From Actinokineospora baliensis (lineage in GTDB: Bacteria > Actinomycetota > Actinomycetes > Mycobacteriales > Pseudonocardiaceae): a DNA stretch of 64,000 bases. Both the position numbers and the translations under genes were made by a program. The stretch covers positions 5,878,001 through 5,942,000 of the forward strand of contig NZ_JAFBCK010000001.1 in assembly GCF_016907695.1 (NCBI RefSeq). Direction: 5' to 3'. Shown piece after piece: positions 25,518-33,869 of this stretch; positions within the stretch are counted from its first letter, which is position 1, and each line of letters opens with the position of its first letter. Below the pieces are notes generated by a model. That model searched no databases and had not been told where the DNA came from. It was given only the letters and a program-made list of their open reading frames with translations.

Positions 25518-26273
25518 TCAGCCCGCCAGCACACCCACCACAACCGTCGAGTCCCGCTCGTCGCACACCCGCACTTCGGCCGCGAAACCCGCACCCGCGA
25601 ACACATCCACCGACACCGGAGACTGCCGCTCACTCGTCTCCACCAGCAACGACCCACCCGGCCGCAACCACTCCGCCGCTCCCCCGGCGAGCAAGCGCTG
25701 GAACCGCAGGCCATCCGCGCCACCGTCCAAAGCAGACAGTGGTTCGTGCAGCCGGGCTTCCACCGGCATCCAATCGATCTCGTCGGTCGGTACATAGGGG
25801 ACATTGGCGACGACCACGTCGAACGCGCCGCGCAGTGACCGGGGTAGCGGCTCGAACAGGTCTCCCTCGTACACCTCAGCCGCGGGCAGGTTGCGCCGTG
25901 CGCACGCCACCGCGGCCGGGTCCACATCCGAGGCGTGCAGCGCTATTCCGGGGACCGCGGCGGATATGGCGGCGCCGATCGCACCGCAGCCGCAGCACAG
26001 GTCCAGGACTACCGAGCCCGGTTGGCACAGTGCGGCCGCTTGCTCGGCGAGGAACTCCGTGCGGCGCCTCGGCACGAACACCCCGGGTGTCACCGCGACC
26101 CGCAGTCCCGCGAACTCGGCCCAGCCCAACAGGTGCTCCAGCGGCTCCCCGGCGACCCTGGCTGCGACCAGTTCGTCCAGTTCGGCCGGGGATCCGGCGG
26201 CCTCGGTCAGCAACCGGGCCTCGTCTTCGGCGAAAACACAACCGGCGGCCCGCAGCCGACGCACAACGTCCAT
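25518..26273 (-). CDS. PrmC/HemK-related protein (glutamine-N5)-methyltransferase-like
   Basis: 251 residues, ATG 26273. It has the class I SAM-binding motif 'VVLDLCCGCGAIGAAIS' and 'VVANVPYVPTDEI', the NPPY-type motif in the form NVPY. N-terminal helices ('EPLEHLLGWAEFAGLRVAVTPGVFVPRRRTEF') match the PrmC substrate-binding part. It most resembles the actinobacterial PrmC-related group of uncertain substrate rather than true PrmC, which has NPPY and is usually beside prfA. It begins 12 bp after the sigma-factor stop, so it is probably the third gene of the DGPF-sigma operon. Confidence 0.8.
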   Translation of the reverse strand: MDVVRRLRAAGCVFAEDEARLLTEAAGSPAELDELVAARVAGEPLEHLLGWAEFAGLRVAVTPGVFVPRRRTEFLAEQAAALCQPGSVVLDLCCGCGAIGAAISAAVPGIALHASDVDPAAVACARRNLPAAEVYEGDLFEPLPRSLRGAFDVVVANVPYVPTDEIDWMPVEARLHEPLSALDGGADGLRFQRLLAGGAAEWLRPGGSLLVETSERQSPVSVDVFAGAGFAAEVRVCDERDSTVVVGVLAG

Positions 26274-26285
26274 GGTGGGCCGATC

Positions 26286-27494
26286 CTACTGCCCGACCCG
26301 GTCCGCCCGGGCCTCCAGGTAGCGCCGCTCGGGCAAGCTTGCCGTGCCGCGGGCGGCGAGGCGGTAGGACTCCCTGGCGCCGTCGAGGTCGCCGTCGAGT
26401 TCCAGCAGGTGCGCGCGGACGGCGGCGAGCCGGTGGTGGCCGTCGACGCGTTTGTCGCCCGCCAGCGAGTCCAGGACCGCCAGCCCGGCGCGCGGGCCGG
26501 ACACCTGTGCGAGCGCCACCGCCCGGTTCACCGTGACCATCGGGTTCGGCGCGATGCGGTCGAGGATGTCGTAGAGCACCAGGATCTGCGCCCAGTCGGT
26601 CGAGTCGGTGTCGGCGGCCTCGGCGTGGACCGCGGCGATGGCCGACTGGAGCTGGTAGGGCCCCAGCGGCGCCCGCGACAGGGTGTCGGTCACCAGCGCG
26701 ACCCCCTCGGTGATCGCGGCGCGGTCCCACAGCGAGCGGTCCTGCTCGGCCAGCGGCACCATCGCGCCGTCCGCAGTCGTGCGGGCCGCGCGGCGGGACT
26801 CGGTGAGCACCATCAGCGCCAGCAGACCGGTGACCTCGCCGTCGTCGGGCAGGAGCCCGTGCACGAGGCGGGTCAACCTGATGGCCTCCGCAGTGAGGTC
26901 GGCGCGGTTGAGGTCCGGACCGGACGAGGCCGTGTGCCCCTCGGTGAAGATCAGGTACAGGACGTGCAGCACCGCGCCGAGGCGGGCGCGGTCACCGCCG
27001 CGCGGGAACGCCTCCCCGCGCAGGCGGGTCTTCGCGCGGGAGATCCGCTGCGCCATCGTCGCTTCCGGGACCAGGAACGACGCCGCGATCTGCGCGGTGG
27101 TGAGCCCGCCGACCGCGCGCAGCGTCAACGCGATCTGCGAGGGGGTGCTCAGGTCGGGGTGGCAGCAGAGGAAGAACAACTCCAGCGTGTCGTCCTCGGC
27201 CGCGGCCAGGGGAACCAGCAGCTCGGCCTGCGCGGCGACGACGTCCTCGCGGCGACGCCTGGCGTTCTCGGACCGCCAGTGGTCGGTGAGCTTGCGGCCC
27301 GCCGCGGTGACCAGCCAGCCGGTCGGGTTGTCCGGCACCCCGTCGCGCGGCCAAGCGGTGACCGCGGCCAGCAGGGCCTCCTGCACCGCGTCCTCGCAGG
27401 CGTCGAACCGCCCGTGGTGGCGCACGAGCACGCCGAGGACCCGCGGCGCGCACTCGCGCAGCAGGTCCTCGACCGCGCTCGGGGTCACCAGCAC
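26286..27494 (-). CDS. ECF42-type RNA polymerase sigma factor with C-terminal TPR-like extension
   Basis: 402 residues from GTG 27494, one base after the stop of the DGPF gene. Region 2 ('CAPRVLGVLVRHHGRFDACEDAVQEALLAAVTAWP'-type text, residues 15-45) and region 4 ('GGLTTAQIAASFLVPEATMAQRISRAKTRL', about 129-158) are clear. About 200 further residues contain the conserved 'GHTASSGPDLNRADLTAEAIRLTRL' and helical repeats, which define the ECF42 group. Members have no anti-sigma factor; the extension is needed for activity, and they are encoded with DGPF/YCII proteins, exactly as here. The stimulus is unknown. Confidence 0.88.
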   Translation of the reverse strand: MLVTPSAVEDLLRECAPRVLGVLVRHHGRFDACEDAVQEALLAAVTAWPRDGVPDNPTGWLVTAAGRKLTDHWRSENARRRREDVVAAQAELLVPLAAAEDDTLELFFLCCHPDLSTPSQIALTLRAVGGLTTAQIAASFLVPEATMAQRISRAKTRLRGEAFPRGGDRARLGAVLHVLYLIFTEGHTASSGPDLNRADLTAEAIRLTRLVHGLLPDDGEVTGLLALMVLTESRRAARTTADGAMVPLAEQDRSLWDRAAITEGVALVTDTLSRAPLGPYQLQSAIAAVHAEAADTDSTDWAQILVLYDILDRIAPNPMVTVNRAVALAQVSGPRAGLAVLDSLAGDKRVDGHHRLAAVRAHLLELDGDLDGARESYRLAARGTASLPERRYLEARADRVGQ

Positions 27495-27495
27495 C

Positions 27496-27864
27496 TCACA
27501 TCTCGAAGCCGCTGGAGAACATCACCGGCCGCACCTCCACCGCGAGGCCGTCGATCCGCGCGTCGGGGATCATCCCGGCCAACTCGACGGCGCGCTCCTT
27601 GCTCTCGCAGTCGACCAGGTAGTAGCCGCCCATGTACTCCTTGGCCTCCACGAACGGCCCGTCGGTCACCACGGTCTCCCCGCCGCGGCCCGCCACCGTG
27701 ACGCTGGTGCTCGGGTCGCCGAGCGCCTGGGTGCCGATCATCTCCCCGGACTCCTGCAGGGCCTTGATGAACGCCTGGTGGCCGGTCATCACGGCCTCGC
27801 GCTCCTGCTCGGTGAGCGCGTCCAGGATGGCGTTGTTGATCTGCATGATGAGCAGGAACTTCAC
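27496..27864 (-). CDS. DGPF (YCII-related) protein, partner of the ECF42 sigma factor
   Basis: 122 residues from GTG 27864. The sequence begins 'KFLLIMQINNAILDALT' and holds the eponymous motif 'VTDGPFVEAKEYMGGYYLVD' (residues about 61-80). Proteins of this family are small ferredoxin-like folds whose genes accompany ECF42 sigma factors and are their usual targets; the biochemical activity is not settled. Stop and sigma-factor start are one base apart, so translation is coupled. A candidate ECF promoter lies about 52 bp upstream. Confidence 0.88.
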   Translation of the reverse strand: MKFLLIMQINNAILDALTEQEREAVMTGHQAFIKALQESGEMIGTQALGDPSTSVTVAGRGGETVVTDGPFVEAKEYMGGYYLVDCESKERAVELAGMIPDARIDGLAVEVRPVMFSSGFEM

Positions 27865-27915
27865 AGTGGACTCCGGTGTGCTCCGGCGCGGCGCCGTCGG
27901 CCGCGCTCGCCCCCA

Positions 27916-27943
27916 TGACGTGGCCGCGGGCGGGATCTCTACA
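27916..27943 (-). promoter_or_regulatory. Candidate autoregulated ECF42 promoter of the DGPF operon
   Basis: On the minus strand TGTAGA (27943-27938) and CGTCA (27920-27916) are separated by 17 bp. This approximates the ECF42 promoter pattern (TGTCGA-like -35 and CGT/CGA -10), with one mismatch in the -35. It lies about 52 bp before the DGPF start. Confidence 0.4.
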
Positions 27944-27961
27944 TCCCCGGGCGGATCGATT

Positions 27962-28555
27962 TCAGCACAGCCGCGAGGTGGGCGTCGGGTCGAGCAGCAG
28001 GTGCTCCGGTTCCCGGACCGCGCGCTCGCGCCAGGTGGGCGGGGTGGCCGGGACGGCGGTGTCCAGGGAGACCGTGACGAGCACGTGCTCACCCTCGCGG
28101 ACCGGCAGGGCGGGGAACTCGTTCGGGCCGGGGTGGGTGGCCAGGACCAGCGGGTCCCGGCTCTGGTCGGCGAGGTCGTCGGCCGGGGCGTCGAAGTGGT
28201 GGACGCTGATCCGCACCGGCCCCGGTTCGGCGCGCGGCCCGGGGAACCCGCCGCGCACCGGCCGCAGCAGCAGGACGTCGTCGGAATCGATCATGGTGGC
28301 GTTGGCGGCGTCGCGGTGCGCGGCCCAGACCGGTCCTGAGTAGAACGCGGTCAGCGACGGCGCCCGGCCCGCCAGGTCGGCGAAGCCGCGCAGCCAGGTG
28401 AACCGGTCCGGTTCGGACGGTTGGCGGAAGGTGCCCAGGACCGGCATCCCGACGGCGGCCTGCGGCTCGACGAACTCCCGCTCGAAGAGCTCGATCAGCT
28501 CATCGCGCCTGCCCGGGTGCAGGGTGTAGCGGCGCAGTTCGACGATCTCCAGCAC
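27962..28555 (-). CDS. NIPSNAP-family ferredoxin-like protein
   Basis: 197 residues from GTG 28555. The N-terminus 'LEIVELRRYTLHPGRRDELIELFEREF' is the typical NIPSNAP opening (strand, helix), and the next part 'FRQPSEPDRFTWLRGFADLAGR' matches the second half of that domain. A second domain of about 90 residues follows with similar spacing ('VRISVHHFDAP'), suggesting a dimeric alpha-beta-barrel repeat in one chain. Function in bacteria is not established. It lies 97 bp upstream of the DGPF gene on the same strand but is separated from it by the candidate ECF promoter. Confidence 0.78.
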   Translation of the reverse strand: MLEIVELRRYTLHPGRRDELIELFEREFVEPQAAVGMPVLGTFRQPSEPDRFTWLRGFADLAGRAPSLTAFYSGPVWAAHRDAANATMIDSDDVLLLRPVRGGFPGPRAEPGPVRISVHHFDAPADDLADQSRDPLVLATHPGPNEFPALPVREGEHVLVTVSLDTAVPATPPTWRERAVREPEHLLLDPTPTSRLC

Positions 28556-28669
28556 GGGTGACCTCCCCGGTCGTCGGGGTCGACATGATCAACCGCGTTG
28601 AGCAGCCCCCGGATCGAGCCTAGCGAGGGCCACCGACAGAACCGGGCGCGCGGACGGCTCGGGACAGGG

Positions 28670-28704
28670 GACGGCCGCCCGGCTGGGGGTCCCGGGCGGC
28701 CGTC
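28670..28704 (-). terminator. rbpA terminator hairpin
   Basis: GACGGCCGCCCGG (28670-28682) pairs perfectly with CCGGGCGGCCGTC (28692-28704), a 13-bp stem with a 9-nt loop, 15 bp downstream of the rbpA stop. No T-tract. Confidence 0.75.
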
Positions 28705-28719
28705 GATTCGGGTGGTCGG

Positions 28720-29064
28720 TCAGGCGGTGCGGCTGCGGCGACCGCGCAGCTCGGTGAGGCGCTCGGTGAGCAGGTCCTCCAACTCCGCGATGGTGCGCCG
28801 CTCGAGGAGCATGTCCCAGTGGGTGCGCGGCGGCTTGATCTTCTTGGGCTCGGGGTCGGACCCGTCGATCATCTTGGATTCGGCGCCGTGCAGCCTGCAC
28901 TCCCAGATCGAGGGGACCTCGGCGTCGTCGCTGAACGGCACCTCGAAGTCGTGACCCTTCGGGCACGCGTACCGGACCGTACGACGGGGGGCCAGGTCGT
29001 GGTTGCGGTCAGTCTCGTAGCTGACCGCACCTAGCCTGCTACCACGGAGAACACGGTCGGCCAT
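28720..29064 (-). CDS. rbpA: RNA polymerase-binding protein RbpA
   Basis: 114 residues, ATG 29064. The whole chain matches actinobacterial RbpA: N-terminal 'MADRVLRGSRLGAVSYETD', a zinc-binding core with Cys in 'YACPKG' and 'ECRLHG' plus a conserved His, a basic linker 'PEPKKIKPPRTHWDMLLE', and the sigma-interacting helix 'RRTIAELEDLLTERLTEL'. RbpA binds the beta subunit and group 1/2 sigma factors, stabilises open complexes and affects rifampicin tolerance. A SigR-type promoter lies about 57 bp upstream, as known for Streptomyces rbpA, and a hairpin terminator follows, so it is monocistronic. Confidence 0.96.
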   Translation of the reverse strand: MADRVLRGSRLGAVSYETDRNHDLAPRRTVRYACPKGHDFEVPFSDDAEVPSIWECRLHGAESKMIDGSDPEPKKIKPPRTHWDMLLERRTIAELEDLLTERLTELRGRRSRTA

Positions 29065-29120
29065 AGCGGTGTCCTTTCACTGGGCCCGCCGGGACGGGCC
29101 AGGGTGTTGCTTACCCAGAG

Positions 29121-29148
29121 CAACGAGTGGATCGAGAAAATGATTCCC
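29121..29148 (-). promoter_or_regulatory. SigR/SigH-type (thiol stress) promoter of rbpA
   Basis: On the minus strand GGGAAT (29148-29143) and GTTG (29124-29121) are separated by exactly 18 bp, the consensus arrangement GGGAAT-N18-GTT for SigR of Streptomyces and SigH of mycobacteria. It lies 57 bp upstream of the rbpA start. A small dyad, GTTGCT/AGCAAC (29104-29122), overlaps the -10. Confidence 0.75.
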
Positions 29149-29559
29149 GTTCCGCCCGTCGCGATCGCTCAGGGTGACATGCTTCACCCGTCAACAACAG
29201 CATCCTCCTAAGAGATGCCACGTCTCCGGGATTGTGACGCGCGATCGCGGGAACGGCGCCAACATCTCACCCACTCGGGGGATGCTATCCACACCGGGGC
29301 GGATCAGGCGAACGCGAGTTGCCCTTGCACATCAGCGGTGGTCCGGGGGCCCGCGGGGCGGATGTGGCGCCCACCGCACCCCCGATAACGGACCGTAGCC
29401 CCTACGGTTCCCGAGCCACTGACGAATCGTCACCCTCCGTCGCCCCTTGAGCGGTCTCCGTATCGGCCGCACCGCGGGTGCTCACGCCCGGCCCGGGGTG
29501 GGCGATACTCCTCGGCGGGCCACGACCATGATCGGCCGTGGCCGGGGAGAGGAGCTCAG
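29149..29559. other. Gene-free region between divergent rbpA and tdk
   Basis: About 410 bp. A 74-codon plus-strand frame at 29174-29398 has unlikely content and no homology I recognise. Close to tdk there is a GATACT -10-like hexamer (about 29504) and a GGCCACG/CGTGGCC dyad (29518-29543) next to the ribosome site. A non-coding RNA cannot be excluded, but nothing specific supports one. Confidence 0.45.
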
Positions 29560-30174
29560 GTGGCGAAGTTGTACTTCTACTACTCGGCCATGAACGCCGG
29601 TAAGACCACCACGCTGCTGCAGAGCGCCCACAACTACCACGAGCGGTCCATGCGGACGCTGATCCTCACGCCGCGGGTCAACGACCGCAACGGCCACGGG
29701 GTGGTCGCTTCCCGCATCGGCCTGACCGCGCCCGGCCGGGCGTTCGGACCGGACGAGGACCTCTTCGAGGTGGTCACCGCGCAGGAGCCGCCGCATTGCG
29801 TGCTGGTGGACGAGGCCCAGTTCCTGACCAAGCGGCAGGTCTGGCAACTGACCGACGTGGTCGACCGGTTGGAGATCCCGGTGCTGGCCTACGGCCTGCG
29901 GACCGACTTCCGGGGCGAGCTGTTCGAGGGCTCGCAGTACCTGCTGGCCTGGGCCGACTCCCTCGAGGAGATCAAGACCATCTGCCACACCGGCAAGAAG
30001 GCCACCATGGTGGTCCGCACCGCCGCCGACGGCACCCCGGTCACCGGCGGCCCCCAGATCGAGATCGGCGGCAACGACCGCTACATGTCGGTGACCCGCA
30101 GCGAGTACAAGCGCATCACCGGCGGCGCCCATGCGCGCCCTGCGGACGCCACCACCTCGCCAGCCTCCCCCTGA
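29560..30174 (+). CDS. tdk: Thymidine kinase (type II)
   Basis: 204 residues from GTG 29560 behind GGGGAGAGGAG. It phosphorylates thymidine to dTMP in nucleoside salvage. P-loop '[15 protein letters not shown]', the DEAQ motif '[17 protein letters not shown]', and lasso '[25 protein letters not shown]' are intact. The zinc-binding site is degraded: '[10 protein letters not shown]' keeps one of the two expected cysteines, and the later cysteine position reads 'YMSVTRSEY'. The fold is therefore probably held without structural zinc. The C-terminal 20 residues are a Pro/Ala/Ser tail. It is transcribed alone. Confidence 0.93.
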   Translation: MAKLYFYYSAMNAGKTTTLLQSAHNYHERSMRTLILTPRVNDRNGHGVVASRIGLTAPGRAFGPDEDLFEVVTAQEPPHCVLVDEAQFLTKRQVWQLTDVVDRLEIPVLAYGLRTDFRGELFEGSQYLLAWADSLEEIKTICHTGKKATMVVRTAADGTPVTGGPQIEIGGNDRYMSVTRSEYKRITGGAHARPADATTSPASP

Positions 30175-30207
30175 CATTCGGTCATCGAGCGGTCTGCGGG
30201 TAACGAG

Positions 30208-30659
30208 TTGAACGAACCAGGGATGCCCGGCATGGCCGACAAGCCGGGCGCGGTGTGGCTGCGCGAGAAAACGGACCGGCAGACCGGCGCCGAGGGGCTG
30301 ACGATGCGCCGCTTGGCGCAGCGGCTCGGGGTCACCTCGACCGCGCTCTACTGGCACGTGGCGACGAAGGACGATGTCCAAGACCTGGCCGTGGGCCAGG
30401 TCTTGGTGCCACCGGCGTTCGGCTCGCCGTCCTCACCCGGGTGCTGGCCAACTACGTGATCGGGGCCGCGCTCACCGAAGCCACGTGGCGCCGGTCCGAC
30501 GATCCGGGCGCGCGAGCCGAGGCCCGCAGGCACATCGCCGCGGACCAGGCCGCCTACCCGACCCTGGTCGCCTCCGGACACCTCGACGAGCGGTGGGACG
30601 ACGACGACCTGTTCGACCGCGGTCTCGACGCCGTCCTCGCGACCGCGCTACCGGTGTGA
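30208..30659 (+). pseudogene. Broken TetR-family regulator gene (frameshift plus internal deletion)
   Basis: Two neighbouring frames hold the two ends of one TetR-type repressor. Frame 1 (30208-30459) gives a clear helix-turn-helix, 'LTMRRLAQRLGVTSTALYWH', followed by 'VATKDDVQDLAVGQVLV'. The reading then shifts to frame 3, which gives a C-terminal ligand-domain fragment, 'VLANYVIGAALTEATWRR...', to the stop at 30657-30659. About 100 residues of the middle are missing, and the N-terminal helix before the HTH is poor ('MADKPGAVWLREKTDRQTG'). The product could not fold as a normal repressor. Its former target may have been the downstream MFS gene on the opposite strand. Confidence 0.75.
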
Positions 30660-30666
30660 CCGCTGG

Positions 30667-32073
30667 CTACAGCAGGGCGGGCTCGGGGTTGCCCGCCGCC
30701 CGGATGGCTTTGCGGACCGGGACGAAGTACATGAGGACCAGGCCGATGGCGAAGAACACGACCAGCGAGATGATCGCGTAGCGGTAGGAGCCGGTGGTGC
30801 TGGCCATGACGGCGAACAGGAGGGGGCCCAGCCAGGAGGTCGCCCGCTCGCCCATCTCGTACACCGAGAAGTACTGCGCCTCCTTGCCCGCGGGCACCAG
30901 CTGGCTGAACAGCGACCGCGACAGCGCGTTCGTGCCGCCCAGCACCAGGCCGATGCCGCCCGCCAGCAGGTAGAACTGCAGCGCCTGCCCGGCCTGAACG
31001 AAGTACGCGGCGCCGATCACCACGACCCACACGGCCAGGCTCGCCATGATCGTCTTCTTGGCGCCGACCCTGCGGGCGAGCAGGCCGTGCAGCACGCCGC
31101 CGAAGAAGGCCACGAACTGCACGATCAGGATCGTGGTGATCAGCACGTCCGGCTCGAACTTGAGCTCTTCGCGGCCGTACTGGGCGGAGACGTTGGCGAC
31201 GGTGGCGATGCCGTCGGTGTAGATCAGGTACGTACCGAGGAAGGCCAGGGTCAGCGGGTACGCGCGCGCCTCGCGCAGGGTGGTGCGCAGCTCGCGGAAG
31301 CCCGCGGTCAGCACGGACCCCTCGACGCCGGTGCCCTGCGGGCGTTCGTGGTGCCCGCGCAGCCGCCGCAGCGGGATCAGCGTGAACAGCGCCCACCAGA
31401 TGCCCGAGAGCACGAACGCGATCTGCGCGGCGTTGCCCGCTGTGATGCCGATCGACTCCCGGAACAGGTAGATGACCAGCTGGATCGCCAGCGCCAGCCC
31501 GGACCCCAGGTACCCGAACGCCCAGCCGCGCGAGGACAGGCCGTCGCGCTCGTCGGCCGTGGCGATCTCCGGCAGGAACGAGTAGTAGATCACCACCGAG
31601 GTGCCGTAGCCGATGTTGCCGAGGATGAACAGCACCACCCCCAGCCCCCAGTTCGAGCCGCTGACCAGCGCCATCGCCATGGTGGCCAGCGAGCCGCCGA
31701 AGGCGAACGCGGCCATCATCGGCTTCTTGTTGCTCGACCGGTCGGCGATGGCGCCCATCAGCGGCACGATCAGCACCTGGATGACGGTGGCGATCGAGAG
31801 CAGGTACCCCCACAGCGAGCCAGCCGGGAAGTCCAGGCCGAACAGGCTGATGTCGCAGTCCCGCAGCTTGTCGGTGTTGCCCGCGCCGTCGGCCGGGCAC
31901 GGGTTGGGCCCGTTGCGGGCGGTGTCGGCGATCGCGGCGGAGGCGGCGACCTCGGTGAGGTAGAGCGAGCCGAACACGGTGGTGACCGAGGTGGGGAACA
32001 CCGAGTTCGCCCAGTCGTACCAGCACCAGCCCCGCTGCTCCCGCTTCCGGGCCTTCGGGCTGTCGTCCACCAT
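30667..32073 (-). CDS. UMF1-family (Atg22-like) MFS transporter
   Basis: 468 residues from ATG 32073, with GGAGGCGG upstream; TTG 32079 is possible. The opening 'RGWCWYDWANSVFPTSVTTVFGSLYL' is the hallmark 'YDWANS' of UMF1 permeases. 'GAIADRSSNKKPMMAAFAFGG' is the loop 2-3 motif, and twelve hydrophobic segments can be counted. Relatives are vacuolar amino-acid effluxers in fungi; bacterial substrates are unknown. The stop lies 8 bp from the end of the broken TetR gene. It is followed at distance by no clear terminator. Confidence 0.85.
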   Translation of the reverse strand: MVDDSPKARKREQRGWCWYDWANSVFPTSVTTVFGSLYLTEVAASAAIADTARNGPNPCPADGAGNTDKLRDCDISLFGLDFPAGSLWGYLLSIATVIQVLIVPLMGAIADRSSNKKPMMAAFAFGGSLATMAMALVSGSNWGLGVVLFILGNIGYGTSVVIYYSFLPEIATADERDGLSSRGWAFGYLGSGLALAIQLVIYLFRESIGITAGNAAQIAFVLSGIWWALFTLIPLRRLRGHHERPQGTGVEGSVLTAGFRELRTTLREARAYPLTLAFLGTYLIYTDGIATVANVSAQYGREELKFEPDVLITTILIVQFVAFFGGVLHGLLARRVGAKKTIMASLAVWVVVIGAAYFVQAGQALQFYLLAGGIGLVLGGTNALSRSLFSQLVPAGKEAQYFSVYEMGERATSWLGPLLFAVMASTTGSYRYAIISLVVFFAIGLVLMYFVPVRKAIRAAGNPEPALL

Positions 32074-32172
32074 GCTCAAAGCCGCCTCCGTGCGGTACGC
32101 GGGGTAACGCCGATCACGCAGGCGGGAGCGTACTGGCCGGGGCCGGTCAGTGGACGGGTCGAGTCCAAACAG

Positions 32173-32913
32173 TCACTTGGCGGATTCGCCAGCGGCGACG
32201 GTGCCGGTCGCGACCCCGGTGAGGGTGGACAGCGTGAACCCGCCGTGCTCGGCGACCGCGTCGCGCACCCGGCTCTCCACCACCGAAGCGAGCAGGTCCC
32301 AGGTGACCCCGGCGCCCTCCGGTCGCTGGTCGCGAAGCAGCGCGAGCGCCCGCGCGGTGTCCAGAGTGGTCGTGCCGCGCACGGGGGTGAGCGAGACGTC
32401 GGTGAGGTGCCTGCGCAGCCAGGCCTCGGCGTGGTCGAGGGAGAACCGCTCGTCGCCGTCGAGGAACGCGGGCGGGTCCACCACCCCGCAGTCGCGGGCC
32501 GCGGTCGTCCACAGCCCGCGCAGTTCCCTGCGGTGCGCCAGCGCGTTCGCCGAGATCACCACCCGGCCGCCGGGGCCGACGACCCTGGCGAACTCGGCCA
32601 GCGCGGCGTCGACGTCCTCGACCTCGGGCAGCGCGTGCAGCGCCACCACCGCCGCGGCCGACCCCGAGTGCAGCGGCAAGGCGTGCACCTCGGCCAGCAG
32701 GTCCGCCCCGACCGCGACGACCGCACCACGGGCCCGCAGCGCGGTCAGGATCCCGGGATCGGCCCCGATGACGACGGTCGGCCCGTCGCCGGGGTCACCG
32801 AGGGCGGCCACGACCGCCCCAAGCAGGTCCACCGCGTGGTGACCCCGCTCGCCCGCCCGCGTGTCGCCTGGTCGGGTGGTACCGGTCGCCGAGGGGGCCG
32901 ATGGGGTGGTCAC
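32173..32913 (-). CDS. Class I SAM-dependent methyltransferase-like protein
   Basis: 246 residues from GTG 32913; a longer frame to 32955 is open. The core reads 'GPTVVIGADPGILTALRARG' (glycine-rich, somewhat atypical SAM loop), 'VVALHALPEVEDVDAALAEFARVVGPGGRVVISANAL' (post-II motif with 'LxPGGR'-like text). The acidic residue that usually binds the SAM ribose is replaced in a shortened loop, so cofactor use is likely but not certain. No substrate clue is visible. It lies between the MFS and GDPD genes on the same strand, with gaps of roughly 100 bp. Confidence 0.7.
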   Translation of the reverse strand: MTTPSAPSATGTTRPGDTRAGERGHHAVDLLGAVVAALGDPGDGPTVVIGADPGILTALRARGAVVAVGADLLAEVHALPLHSGSAAAVVALHALPEVEDVDAALAEFARVVGPGGRVVISANALAHRRELRGLWTTAARDCGVVDPPAFLDGDERFSLDHAEAWLRRHLTDVSLTPVRGTTTLDTARALALLRDQRPEGAGVTWDLLASVVESRVRDAVAEHGGFTLSTLTGVATGTVAAGESAK

Positions 32914-33010
32914 CGGAAAAGGATGCCCGCTCCGTGCCCGTTTCGGGAGCACCACGGGGGGATCTTCCCGCGTGTTGGGGTGATCCGCGCCGCACCCGGT
33001 TGTCCAGACC

Positions 33011-33802
33011 TCACGCGTGCTGCCAGAGCCCGCGCTCGACGAACACGTCCTTGAGCACCTGCGGCCGGTCGGTCATCAGCCCGTCGACGCCGAGGTCGAG
33101 CAGCTCGGTCATCTGCGCGGCCTCGTCGATGGTCCACACGTGGACCTCGGCCGCGCGGCGCTTGGCGGCGGCGATGAGGGCGGCGTCGACCACCCGCAGC
33201 GGCCCGTGCCGCACCGGGACCTGGGCGACCAGGGGTCGAGGACCGGGCCGCAGGACCGCGGCGGGCAGCCGCCGCGAGGCCCAGAAGGCGACCATGGCCC
33301 GCATCCCCATCGAGGTCAGCACCCCCGGTCCCGCCAGCTTGCGGATGCGGGCCAGCCGCGCCTCGGAGAACGACGCCAGGCACACCCGGTCGGCCGCGCC
33401 GGTCGCCCGCAGGACCTCCAGCACCGGCCCGATCGCCGCCTCGGACTTCACGTCGATGTTGATCCGCGCGTCCGGCAGCTCCTCCAGCAGGTCGGTCAGC
33501 CTGCTGACCGGCTCCCGCCCGCCGATCCTGGCCTGCGAGACCACCCGCCACGGCAGGGCCGCGACGCTGCCGGTGGCGTCGGTGGTGCGCTCCAGCGTGC
33601 TGTCGTGGTGCACGACGACGACACCGTCGCTGGTCGCGTGGACGTCGGTCTCCAGGTACCGGTAGCCGTGCTCGACCGCGCGGCGGAAGGCCGCGAGGGA
33701 GTTCTCCATGCCCGCCAGGTCGCCGTCGTGCCAGCCGCGGTGCACGAACGCGCGCGGGTGGGGGCCGTCGAAGAACCCGTGGCGGGCTGGTGAGGCGGGC
33801 AC
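33011..33802 (-). CDS. Glycerophosphodiester phosphodiesterase family protein
   Basis: 263 residues from GTG 33802; the frame continues upstream without good start context. Catalytic text of the GDPD TIM barrel is complete: 'VHRGWHDGDLAGMENSLAAF' (HRG..EN), 'YLETDVHATSDGVVVVHHD' (E-x-D and HD), 'INIDVKS' and 'VHVWTIDEAAQM' near the end. It hydrolyses glycerophosphodiesters to glycerol-3-phosphate and an alcohol. No signal peptide, so probably cytoplasmic. It diverges from the zinc-ribbon gene across 67 bp. Confidence 0.9.
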   Translation of the reverse strand: MPASPARHGFFDGPHPRAFVHRGWHDGDLAGMENSLAAFRRAVEHGYRYLETDVHATSDGVVVVHHDSTLERTTDATGSVAALPWRVVSQARIGGREPVSRLTDLLEELPDARINIDVKSEAAIGPVLEVLRATGAADRVCLASFSEARLARIRKLAGPGVLTSMGMRAMVAFWASRRLPAAVLRPGPRPLVAQVPVRHGPLRVVDAALIAAAKRRAAEVHVWTIDEAAQMTELLDLGVDGLMTDRPQVLKDVFVERGLWQHA

Positions 33803-33869
33803 TCCCCGAGTGTGCCCCAACGGCGTGGCGCTGCGGTGCACTCCGGGTGTCGGACTAGCGTCACCGCCC

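Noticed and set aside
29174..29398. 74-codon plus-strand ORF between rbpA and tdk
   Set aside because: Content is unlike a protein and it lies downstream of the rbpA promoter region on the other strand without its own signals.
30667..32026. Alternative 490-residue frame on the minus strand over the MFS gene
   Set aside because: Arg/Ala/Gly-rich shadow frame created by high GC; the MFS frame has the twelve helices and the YDWANS motif.
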